The translations under genes were made by a program, and so were the position numbers. Shown here one piece after another: positions 7,217 to 13,625 of a DNA stretch of 20,530 bases. The notes below the pieces were generated by a model. That model was not told the origin of the DNA. It ran no database searches and saw nothing but the letters and a program-made list of their open reading frames with translations. This stretch comes from SG8-41 sp029864385 (lineage in GTDB: Bacteria; Pseudomonadota; Gammaproteobacteria; Burkholderiales; SG8-41), in the NCBI GenBank assembly GCA_029864385.1, contig JAOTTL010000061.1:1-20530 (forward strand), read 5' to 3'. Each line of letters starts with the position of its first letter. Position 1 is the first letter of the stretch.

Positions 7217-8464
7217 CGATGGCCGGAGCTGAATCAACTCCAGCACGCGCTCGGTAGCGCCGCGATGCGCCGCGCAGAACGCCAGCGCGGCCTGCGCCAT
7301 TCGTTCCTGCGCGCCGCGGTCGCAGAACAGCCGTTGCGCCGCTCGAGCAAGCGCCGCGGCATCGACTACGCGAATCGCTGCGCCTGCGCCGACCGCGCGC
7401 TCGGCCGCCTCGGCGAAATTGTAATCTGACGGCCCGATCAGCACCGGTTTCCCCACCGCGCAGGCTTCGATCAGATTCTGTGCGCCATAAGCGAGAAGGC
7501 TTCCCCCGATGAACGCGACGTCACACGCGGCGTAATAGGCGAACATCTCGCCCATGCTATCGCCAAGGAGCACCTGCGTCTCCGGCGCGACGGGAACATT
7601 GTCGCTGCGGCGCTGCAGCCGGAAGCCGCGCCGCTCGACCAGTCGCGCCACGTCATCGAAACGCTGCGGATGGCGCGGAACGATGACCGTCAGGAGTCTC
7701 GGTAAGCCGATATCGGGCAGGCGCTCGAGAATCAACTCTTCCTCCCCATCGCGCGTGCTCGCGGCGAGCAGGACGGGCCGCGACATTCCGTAGCTGATGC
7801 GCCACTGCTTGCCTAATTCCACCATTGTATTGGGTGGCCCGATGTCGAACTTGACGTTACCGGTGACCTGCACGTTGTGCGCACCCAACGCCGTGAGCCG
7901 TCTTGCGTCATCCGCAGTCTGCGCCGAGATCGCCGCAAGCGTCCCGAGGGCTTGCCGCGCGATCTGCCCGAAGCGTTGGTATCCCTTGAACGACTTTTCT
8001 GAAAGCCGGGCGTTCACGAGATAGCACGGGATGCCGCGCTCGGCGCACGCTTGGATCAGGTTCGGCCAGATTTCGGTCTCCATTATGATCCCTGCGCGCG
8101 GGCGGAAATGGTCGAGGAAGCGCGCCACCGCCCAGGGAAAATCGTACGGCAGGTAGCATTGAATGACGCCGTCGCGAAACAGTTGCGCAGCCGTCTCGCG
8201 CCCTGTTGGGGTCATGTGAGTCAGCAGGATGTCGTGATCGGGATAACACTCGCGCAGCATCTTGATGACCGGCTCGGCCGCACGCGTCTCGCCCACCGAC
8301 ACCGCATGGAGCCAGATGAACGGCCCTTCCGCCTCGCGTTTGTAGAAGCCGAAGCGCTCGGCCACGTGCTCGAGGTATCCGCGCTGCCGCCGCGCGCGCC
8401 ATGCCAGCCGCACCAGCGCGAGCGGAATTAGAAGGTGGATGAGCAGTGTGTAGACAAACCGCAC
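7214..8464 (-). CDS. waaA: 3-deoxy-D-manno-octulosonic acid (Kdo) transferase
   Basis: 416 residues, full length. WaaA is an inner-membrane-associated GT-B glycosyltransferase that adds Kdo from CMP-Kdo to lipid IVA, the first step of LPS core assembly. An N-terminal hydrophobic anchor (TLLIHLLIPLALV) precedes LHAVSVGETRA with the catalytic Glu at about 59, ETEIWPNL, VTGNVKFD, and the C-terminal donor-site region FIGGSLLAYGAQNLIEA followed by GKPVLIGPSDYNFAEA. It begins at a GTG (8462-8464), about eight bases after a pyrimidine arm in the gene's sense direction. waaC lies upstream on the same strand across a 229-bp repeat-filled gap. The TGA stop belongs to a repeat unit. Confidence 0.95.
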   Translation of the reverse strand: MRFVYTLLIHLLIPLALVRLAWRARRQRGYLEHVAERFGFYKREAEGPFIWLHAVSVGETRAAEPVIKMLRECYPDHDILLTHMTPTGRETAAQLFRDGVIQCYLPYDFPWAVARFLDHFRPRAGIIMETEIWPNLIQACAERGIPCYLVNARLSEKSFKGYQRFGQIARQALGTLAAISAQTADDARRLTALGAHNVQVTGNVKFDIGPPNTMVELGKQWRISYGMSRPVLLAASTRDGEEELILERLPDIGLPRLLTVIVPRHPQRFDDVARLVERRGFRLQRRSDNVPVAPETQVLLGDSMGEMFAYYAACDVAFIGGSLLAYGAQNLIEACAVGKPVLIGPSDYNFAEAAERAVGAGAAIRVVDAAALARAAQRLFCDRGAQERMAQAALAFCAAHRGATERVLELIQLRPS

Positions 8465-8473
8465 TAGGATTCT

Positions 8474-8696
8474 CGTAAATCGTGAAACGTGAAACGTGAA
8501 TCGTAACAGCCGGACATCAACGGACTCGCTTTCCGGATCTCAACCAACAAATCAGTAACCACGGAATTACACGGAATTACACGGAAAACCATCATGAAAT
8601 GAAAAGCCACCGAAAGGGAAAATTTTCTGTGTCCTTCCGTGCGTTTCCGTGGCCAAGTCGCTCTTAACGTGGTCTCGATTTGCGTTTCACGTTTCA
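8474..8696. repeat. outer 7-bp-period inverted arms between waaA and waaC
   Basis: Left purine arm 8474-8508: CGTAAAT, CGTGAAA, CGTGAAA, CGTGAAT, CGTAACA. Right pyrimidine arm 8676-8696: CGATTTG, CGTTTCA, CGTTTCA; the final unit contains the TGA stop of waaC (8694-8696). They enclose a separate 10-bp-period palindrome, so the gap reads heptamer arm, decamer arm, decamer arm, heptamer arm. The ~48 bp between 8509 and 8556 show no repeat. Confidence 0.88.
8557..8652. repeat. 10-bp-period palindrome nested between the heptamer arms
   Basis: Left arm 8557-8589: CACGGAATTA twice, then CACGGAAAAC. Right arm 8623-8652: TTCTGTGTCC, TTCCGTGCGT, TTCCGTGG. The reverse complement of the right side matches the left at 24 of 32 positions, around a ~33-bp A-rich loop. 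The same CACGGAANNA family recurs at 10015, 14205 and 17049. The unit spacing is clearly 10, not 7. Confidence 0.88.
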
Positions 8697-9647
8697 CGAA
8701 CGGAGCAGCCGATCCAACGCCGCGACCACCTCCTCCATTGCTGGCGGCGTCCCGATCCCACCGAGGTTTACAGCCCGGGCACAACCATAGAGCCCGGTCG
8801 TCGCCGGATCCGTCCCGCAGTAAATGCCGACGGTCGGAACCTGGAGCGCGCCGGCGAGATGAGTCAGTCCCGTATCGAGGCCAACGCAGGCGCGTGCACC
8901 GGCCAGCACCGATGCGGCGTCCGTCAGCGACAACGGGGGCGGGACGACAGCGCCCGGCACCGGCAAGGCGATATGCTCCGCGCGCTCGCGCTCCTCGGTG
9001 TTCCCCCACGGGAGCACGGTGCGCACGCCACCCTTTTGCAGACGCTGGGCAAGGGCAATCCAATGATTATCCGGCCAGAGCTTCGAGCGCGCGCTCGTCC
9101 CGTGGATCAACACCGCATAGGGTTCGCCGGGAAGCCACACGACGCTAGCGGGGGATGCCGAGATCCCGTAATCGAGCCGCTCCGGGATGGCATAACCCAG
9201 CGAACGCGCCGCCAATGCGCGGTTGCGCTCAACCGCGTGCATTTTCCATGGAACGGAGAACGTGCGGTTGTAGAACAACGCCAGCGGCTCACGCGAGCTC
9301 TTCCAGTCGAGGCCGAAGCGCGGGCCGCGGGCGCACCGGGCCACGATCGCGCTCTTGAGCAGCCCCTGGGTATCGATCACCGCGTCATAGGATTCGGACT
9401 TAAGCACTTCGAGAAACGACCCGATTTCCCTTCGTCTCTGCGCCTCCCACCAGCTGCCCCGCCAGCGGCGAATCGCAACCTCCAAAACACGCCGCACGCC
9501 CGGTTGCAGCTTCGGTATCGCGGCAAACGTATCCTCCACGACCCAATCGATCTCGCTGCCGGAGCGCGCCGCGAGGATGTCGGTTACCACGGGAAGATTG
9601 TGGACGACGTCGCCCATCGACGAGGTTTTGACCAGCAGAATCTTCAC
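8694..9647 (-). CDS. waaC: lipopolysaccharide heptosyltransferase I
   Basis: 317 residues. WaaC transfers the first L-glycero-D-manno-heptose from ADP-heptose onto Kdo2-lipid A at the cytoplasmic face of the inner membrane. The N-terminus KILLVKTSSMGDVVHNLP is diagnostic, with the conserved Asp of SMGD. HGTSARSKLWP gives the phosphate-binding Lys, and GLDTGLTHLAGAL the conserved Asp that binds ADP-heptose. I place the start at the GTG 9645-9647, because family members start exactly at this (V/M)KILLVKTSS; a 21-residue upstream extension would read through a repeat arm. A weak GGA lies upstream. It is followed by waaA on the same strand, a common pairing in betaproteobacteria. Confidence 0.94.
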   Translation of the reverse strand: MKILLVKTSSMGDVVHNLPVVTDILAARSGSEIDWVVEDTFAAIPKLQPGVRRVLEVAIRRWRGSWWEAQRRREIGSFLEVLKSESYDAVIDTQGLLKSAIVARCARGPRFGLDWKSSREPLALFYNRTFSVPWKMHAVERNRALAARSLGYAIPERLDYGISASPASVVWLPGEPYAVLIHGTSARSKLWPDNHWIALAQRLQKGGVRTVLPWGNTEERERAEHIALPVPGAVVPPPLSLTDAASVLAGARACVGLDTGLTHLAGALQVPTVGIYCGTDPATTGLYGCARAVNLGGIGTPPAMEEVVAALDRLLRS

Positions 9648-9657
9648 GATCAGTCCA

Positions 9658-9692
9658 GGAAATAGGGAATGGAAAAAGGGAAATGGGAAGCC
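9658..9692. repeat. 7-bp-period purine arm upstream of waaC (unpaired)
   Basis: Units GGAAATA, GGGAATG, GAAAAAG, GGAAATG, GGAAGCC, starting 10 bp upstream of the waaC GTG. In the gene's sense direction this is a pyrimidine arm in front of a start codon, as for the other genes. No matching right arm is seen before 9742, so this divergent gap has one arm only. Confidence 0.7.
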
Positions 9693-9741
9693 TACACGCA
9701 AACGCGGCATGCGAATAGAATAGAGGCACCCGTACCCGAGC

Positions 9742-10044
9742 TTGGCGAACTTGACTCAAGAAAACGTCGTTTGGCACCGCCCTCTTATCGAGCGCGAGCA
9801 GCGCGATCCCAAGGGGTTCTACGCGCGGGCGCTCAAGGGCGAGATCAACTATTACACCGGCGTTTCGGCGGCATACGAAGAGCCGCTCGAACCCGAACTC
9901 GTGCTCGGTACCGCGACACTTTCGGTCGAGCGCTGCGCCGCAACGGTCCTGGAGATGTTACGCAAGCACGGCGTGATCGCGCCTGCCGCGAGCGCAGCCG
10001 CGTTGAAGATTAGCCACGAAAACACACATAAGCACACGGAATGA
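9742..10044 (+). pseudogene. cysC: adenylylsulfate (APS) kinase remnant with internal deletion
   Basis: Full-length CysC (about 200 residues) phosphorylates APS to PAPS. This 100-residue frame keeps both ends only. Residues near 7-20 (ENVVWHRPLIEREQR) match the family N-terminus; RDPKGFYARALKGEI onward, with YTGVSAAYEEP, PELVLGT and LSVERCAATVLEML, matches the C-terminal third. The central kinase core is absent, including the GLSGSGKST P-loop, so about 100 residues are missing without a frame break. It cannot be an active kinase. Start is TTG at 9742 or 9751; neither has a clear ribosome site. The last ten residues (SHENTHKHTE) are encoded by 10-bp repeats, whose unit also supplies the TGA stop. 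It may be genuine decay or an assembly collapse. Confidence 0.75.
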
Positions 10045-10160
10045 TCTTTAATCTGCTTCTCCTAAAGAGTTATGAACGAGCAAGGAAATCTATTGGGGAT
10101 TTGTGTTGATAAATGTAGTGTTGTGCTCTCTGTTCTGCGTGATTCCTCGTGATTCCGTGG
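10015..10160. repeat. 10-bp-period inverted arms between cysC remnant and rfbB
   Basis: Left arm 10015-10044: CACGAAAACA, CACATAAGCA, CACGGAATGA, lying inside the 3' end of the cysC remnant. Right arm 10133-10160: TTCTGCGTGA, TTCCTCGTGA, TTCCGTGG. The intervening ~88 bp are more AT-rich than the surroundings and may contain the promoter of the rhamnose operon, though I cannot assign boxes. Confidence 0.75.
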
Positions 10161-10171
10161 CCAGGAAGCCG

Positions 10172-10199
10172 CGATCCACGATTCACGACTCACCATTCA
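10172..10199. repeat. 7-bp-period pyrimidine arm upstream of rfbB
   Basis: Four units: CGATCCA, CGATTCA, CGACTCA, CCATTCA. The arm ends 10 bp before the rfbB ATG, at the position where a Shine-Dalgarno would normally lie. Confidence 0.8.
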
Positions 10200-10209
10200 C
10201 GACCGTCAG

Positions 10210-11289
10210 ATGAGCAAAAACCCTATCTTGGTCACCGGCGGTGCCGGCTTTATCGGCTCAAATTTCGTTCTGCAGTGGTGCGCCGAGGAGTCCGAGTCGC
10301 TCATCAATCTCGACAAGCTCACCTATGCGGGTAATCTCGCGAATCTTGCCCAGCTAAAGGGCAATGCGCGCCACGTGTTCGTCCGCGCCGATATCGGCGA
10401 CCGCAAGACAGTTGCCGAGCTGCTGCGGCAGCACCAGCCCACGGCCATCGTGAATTTCGCCGCCGAGAGCCACGTGGACCGCTCGATCCTCGGCCCGGCT
10501 GAATTCGTGCACACCAACGTCGTCGCCACGTTCTCGCTGTTGGAGGAAGTTCGAGCTTATTGTTCAGACCTTAAGGAACCGGAAAAGAGTCTATTCCGGT
10601 TCCTTCACGTCTCGACCGATGAGGTGTATGGCACCCTGGGCCCAAGCGATCCGGCCTTCGCGGAGACCATGCCGTACGCCCCCAATAGCCCGTATGCAGC
10701 TTCCAAAGCAGCATCGGACCATCTGGTTCGTGCCTATCACCACACTTATGGATTACCGACGCTCACGACGAACTGCTCGAACAACTACGGCCCGTACCAG
10801 TTCCCGGAAAAGCTCATCCCGCTCATGATCGTCAACGCGGTCAACGGCAAGCCCCTGCCCGTCTACGGCGATGGCAAGCAGGTGCGCGACTGGCTCTACG
10901 TCGAGGACCACTGCCACGCCGTTCGCGAGGTGCTCAAACGCGGCCGAGTCGGAGAGACCTACAATATTGGCGGCAACGCCGAGAAAACGAACCTCGAGGT
11001 AATCAACACCCTGTGCGCTATCCTCGACGACCTCCGCCCGAACCCACTCATCACTTATCACTCATCACTCATCACCTATGTAAGAGATCGTCCCGGCCAC
11101 GACCGCCGCTACGCCATAAACGCGCGGAAAATTCGCGACGAGCTCGGCTGGCAGCCTCGCGAGGGCTTCGAAACCGGTTTGCGCAAAACAGTGCAGTGGT
11201 ATCTCGACAACATGGAGTGGGTCTCGAGCGTTACGAGCGGAGAGTACCGGAAGTGGATCGACCTCAACTACACACGCCGCCAGTCTTAG
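10210..11289 (+). CDS. rfbB: dTDP-glucose 4,6-dehydratase
   Basis: 359 residues. It catalyses the second step of dTDP-L-rhamnose synthesis, dTDP-glucose to dTDP-4-keto-6-deoxyglucose, with bound NAD+. It is an extended short-chain dehydrogenase: Rossmann motif GGAGFIGSNF (10-19), catalytic Thr136-Asp137-Glu138 in STDEVYG, Tyr162 and Lys166 in YAASK, then NCSNNYGPYQFPEKLIP and DRPGHDRRYAI near the C-terminus. The surface loop before LITYVRDRPGHD is unusual: residues about 280-289 are encoded by a 7-bp repeat tract, giving a duplicated SSLIT-like stretch. The frame is kept and all active-site motifs are intact, so it is probably functional. It is the first gene of the rhamnose set. Confidence 0.96.
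   Translation: MSKNPILVTGGAGFIGSNFVLQWCAEESESLINLDKLTYAGNLANLAQLKGNARHVFVRADIGDRKTVAELLRQHQPTAIVNFAAESHVDRSILGPAEFVHTNVVATFSLLEEVRAYCSDLKEPEKSLFRFLHVSTDEVYGTLGPSDPAFAETMPYAPNSPYAASKAASDHLVRAYHHTYGLPTLTTNCSNNYGPYQFPEKLIPLMIVNAVNGKPLPVYGDGKQVRDWLYVEDHCHAVREVLKRGRVGETYNIGGNAEKTNLEVINTLCAILDDLRPNPLITYHSSLITYVRDRPGHDRRYAINARKIRDELGWQPREGFETGLRKTVQWYLDNMEWVSSVTSGEYRKWIDLNYTRRQS
11047..11074 (+). repeat. 7-bp tandem repeat inside the rfbB coding region
   Basis: Four consecutive heptamers, CTCATCA, CTTATCA, CTCATCA, CTCATCA, translated in frame within RfbB. The subtype is the TCATCAC/TCATTAC kind also seen upstream of rfbC. The last copies overlap codons for the conserved Leu-Ile-Thr, so the tract may have grown from that site or inserted beside it. 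Confidence 0.85.
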
Positions 11290-11353
11290 CCGCAGATAAA
11301 CACATATTCATATATACAAAAGACAAAAAACCATAAACAAGAGCGAAACCGTT

Positions 11354-11388
11354 TAGCCGCCGATGGACGCCGATATACGCCAATGGAA
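11354..11388 (+). repeat. 10-bp-period GCCGAT-type repeat downstream of rfbB
   Basis: Units GCCGATGGAC, GCCGATATAC, GCCAATGGAA preceded by TTTAGCC. A related sequence occurs in opposite orientation at 12561-12587 on the other side of the rfbD-like gene. The flanking 11290-11350 and 11390-11455 are A-rich and show no gene. Confidence 0.65.
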
Positions 11389-11459
11389 ATCAATACACAG
11401 CCGCCAAGCAAAACAAGAACAAAAATTGATCCGCAGAGCGCGCTGAGAAATACAAGCTA

Positions 11460-11527
11460 CGATTCACGATTGACGATTCGCGATTTACGAGTTGTTTTCC
11501 GCTTCACGTTTCACAATTTACGTTTCA
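11460..11527. repeat. 7-bp-period pyrimidine arm upstream of the rfbD-like gene
   Basis: Units CGATTCA, CGATTGA, CGATTCG, CGATTTA, a partly degraded middle, then CGCTTCA, CGTTTCA, CAATTTA, CGTTTCA, ending seven bases before the ATG at 11535. There is no purine heptamer arm in this gap; the left side holds the GCCGAT decamers instead. Confidence 0.8.
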
Positions 11528-11534
11528 CCAAGAA

Positions 11535-12428
11535 ATGCTGCGGATTCTCTTGACAGGCAAAACCGGCCAGGTGGGCCATTACCTCCTGGCTTCGCTGCCT
11601 CCCCTTGGAGAGGTGATCGCCCCTGATCGCGCTCAACTGGATTTTACCCGGAACGAATCGATCCGGGCGGCGATTCGAGAAGCACGGCCCGATATCGTCG
11701 TCAACGCGGCGGGCTCGACCATCGTGGACCAGGCCGAACGTGAGCCCGACCTGGCGATGCAGGTGAATGGCATCGCGCCGGGCATCGTCGCCAAAGAGGC
11801 ACGCCGGTGCGGCGCCCTACTTGTACATTACTCGTCAACATTCGTGTTCGATGGTACCAGGCGTAGGCCTTACGTCGAGGACGATCCACCTAATCCGATC
11901 AACATCTATGGCCGCAGCAAACTCGCGGGCGAGCAGGCTGTAGCTGCGGCGGGTGGCCATTACCTCATTCTGCGCGCGAGCTGGACCTACAGCGACCGCC
12001 GCTCAAACTTCCCGCTGGCACTGCTGAAGCTGGCACGCGAGAAGCGAGAGCTGGCGGTCGTGGACGACCAGGTCGGCGCTCCGACGTGGGCCCGAGCCTA
12101 TGCAGAAACCACAGCGGAGCTGTTGGAACAACCCGACCGGGTCCGGGAGCGCGGTGGCATCTATCATCTCTCCAGCGCGGGTAAGACAACGCGCTATGAG
12201 TGGGCAAAGCAAATCATCGAGCTCGCGCAAGAGTATCACGGAGAACGCTCCGGCTGGGCCTCCCTGCGCCCCATTGCCTCGAGCGAATATCCGCTCGTTG
12301 CGGCGCGGCCGCTTTACACCCTGCTCGACAACAGCAAGATCCTTTCCGCCTTCGGCATCCGGATGTCGAACTGGGAGGACCAGCTCGGCGCCTTCATGCG
12401 CGAATGGGCAGCGCGAAGGAACCCGTGA
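11535..12428 (+). CDS. divergent dTDP-4-dehydrorhamnose reductase paralogue (RfbD-like)
   Basis: 297 residues, an NADPH-type Rossmann enzyme of the RmlD family: GKTGQVGHYL (8-17), YGRSK with Tyr125 and Lys129, RASWTYS, DDQVGAPTWA. It is clearly homologous to the second copy at 14362. Two normally conserved motifs differ: NAAGSTIVDQAE replaces NAAAYTAVDRAE, and HYSSTFVFDG replaces HYSTDYVFDG, so Thr101-Asp102-Tyr103 of the other copy are Ser-Thr-Phe. The catalytic Tyr/Lys are kept, so it could be a reductase with altered substrate choice or reduced activity. It lies between rfbB and rfbA, a place where rfbD often lies, while the canonical copy follows rfbC. A weak purine stretch AAGAA lies directly before the ATG. 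Confidence 0.85.
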   Translation: MLRILLTGKTGQVGHYLLASLPPLGEVIAPDRAQLDFTRNESIRAAIREARPDIVVNAAGSTIVDQAEREPDLAMQVNGIAPGIVAKEARRCGALLVHYSSTFVFDGTRRRPYVEDDPPNPINIYGRSKLAGEQAVAAAGGHYLILRASWTYSDRRSNFPLALLKLAREKRELAVVDDQVGAPTWARAYAETTAELLEQPDRVRERGGIYHLSSAGKTTRYEWAKQIIELAQEYHGERSGWASLRPIASSEYPLVAARPLYTLLDNSKILSAFGIRMSNWEDQLGAFMREWAARRNP

Positions 12429-12484
12429 ATAGGGTAGAATCGCGGGGCGATGCTTACTCACCTTTAGCCCGTAAGGAAAAACTC

Positions 12485-12599
12485 AAAACCTATCAAACGA
12501 GCGATGGATGCCGCTCGAGTCAACCTTATGAACAATATTGTTTCTTCATTTATTGTCAGCATTCATCTGCGTTTATCGGCGGCTTAGTCTTTAGGTTTT
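12485..12599. repeat. imperfect inverted repeat between the rfbD-like gene and rfbA
   Basis: AAAACCTA (12485-12492) pairs with TAGGTTTT (12592-12599). Near the centre is a perfect 12-bp palindrome AACAATATTGTT (12531-12542). The right half contains GTTTATCGGC and ATTCATCTGC (12561-12580), the reverse complement of the GCCGAT-type decamer found at 11359. No gene is seen in 12429-12671. Confidence 0.6.
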
Positions 12600-12626
12600 A
12601 GCAACACACGTTTCCCGGAAGTTAAT

Positions 12627-12654
12627 CGTTTCACGTTTGGCGATTCACACTTCA
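12627..12654. repeat. 7-bp-period pyrimidine arm upstream of rfbA
   Basis: Units CGTTTCA, CGTTTGG, CGATTCA, CACTTCA, ending 17 bp before the rfbA ATG. There is no left heptamer arm in this gap. Confidence 0.7.
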
Positions 12655-12671
12655 CGAAAAGGGCTGTTTGG

Positions 12672-13541
12672 ATGAAAGGCATCATACTGGCCGGCGGAAG
12701 CGGAACGCGCTTGTACCCCGCGACCCAGGTCGTCTCGAAGCAGCTGCTTCCCGTGTACGACAAGCCGATGGTGTATTACCCGCTGACGACGCTGATGCTG
12801 GCGGGCATCCAGGACATTCTTGTGATTTCGACACCGCAGGACACGCCGCGCTTCGAGCAGCTGCTCGGTGACGGGAAGCGCTGGGGCTTGAACTTGTCCT
12901 ACGCCGTCCAGCCCGCACCGAAAGGCATCCCGCAGGCGTTCACGATCGGCGCCTCGTTCATCGGCAAGGATTCGTGCACGCTCATCCTCGGCGACAATAT
13001 TTTCTATGGCCATGAGCTGACCAATGAATTGAAGGTGGCAACCGGAAACATTTCTGGAGCGACGATCTTCGCCTACCAGGTGCAGGATCCGGAGCGTTCC
13101 GGCGTGGTCGAGTTCGACAAGAATCGCAAAGTGATCTCGATCGAGGAGAAACCCAAGCATCCTAAATCCAAATTTGCCGTCACCGGGTTCTTCGTCTATG
13201 ACAACAAAATCATCGAGATCTCCCGGGCGCTCAAACCCTCCCCGCGCGGCGAGCTCGAGATTACCGACGTCAACAACGAATACCTTCGCCGCGGGGAGCT
13301 GTCCGTCAGCCTATTGGGCCGCGGTGTCGCCTGGCTTGATACCGGCACGCATGCCTCGCTGCTGGAGGCGTCGATGTTCATCGAGACCATTGAAAAACGC
13401 CAGGGCCTTAAGATTGCCTGCCCCGAGGAAGTCGCATACCGAATGGGCTTTATCACACGCTCCGAGCTCGAGAAACTCGCCGCTGCGGTGGGCAACAATG
13501 GCTATGGGCAGTATTTGAGGGACATACTTAACGAATCGTGA
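12672..13541 (+). CDS. rfbA: glucose-1-phosphate thymidylyltransferase
   Basis: 289 residues, the normal length for the short homotetrameric RmlA type. It makes dTDP-glucose from dTTP and glucose-1-phosphate, the first step toward dTDP-L-rhamnose, and is usually feedback-inhibited by dTDP-rhamnose. Seen: nucleotide-binding GGSGTRLYPAT (9-19), SKQLLPVYDKPMVYYPL, the Asp of LGDNIFYG that binds metal, EEKPKHPKS with the sugar-phosphate Lys, and AWLDTGTH. The TGA stop (13539-13541) is the first three bases of a perfect TGACGAG repeat array. Confidence 0.97.
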   Translation: MKGIILAGGSGTRLYPATQVVSKQLLPVYDKPMVYYPLTTLMLAGIQDILVISTPQDTPRFEQLLGDGKRWGLNLSYAVQPAPKGIPQAFTIGASFIGKDSCTLILGDNIFYGHELTNELKVATGNISGATIFAYQVQDPERSGVVEFDKNRKVISIEEKPKHPKSKFAVTGFFVYDNKIIEISRALKPSPRGELEITDVNNEYLRRGELSVSLLGRGVAWLDTGTHASLLEASMFIETIEKRQGLKIACPEEVAYRMGFITRSELEKLAAAVGNNGYGQYLRDILNES

Positions 13542-13618
13542 CGAGTGACGAGTGACGAGTGACGAGTGAACGTAGGTGTCTTGATGACTATTCCCTCTCA
13601 TTACTAATTACTCATTAC
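13539..13618. repeat. 7-bp-period inverted repeat tract between rfbA and rfbC
   Basis: Left arm 13539-13566: four perfect TGACGAG copies, followed by TGAACGT. Right arm 13598-13618: TCATTAC, TAATTAC, TCATTAC, eight bases before the rfbC ATG. The left arm provides the rfbA stop plus TGA in the other two frames. Over 21 bp the arms match at 14 positions, with three more G-U wobbles in RNA. This subtype differs from that of the neighbouring gaps, yet both arms share it. Confidence 0.88.
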
Positions 13619-13625
13619 GAGCGTT

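Noticed and set aside
8557..8652. Classical Rho-independent terminator
   Set aside because: The stem is long, imperfect and periodic, with a ~33-bp loop and no T-run; it recurs as a repeat family, which fits a repetitive element better.
9648..9710. Upstream ATG extension of WaaC
   Set aside because: The extension reads through a repeat arm and the family begins exactly at the KILLVKTSSMGD segment.
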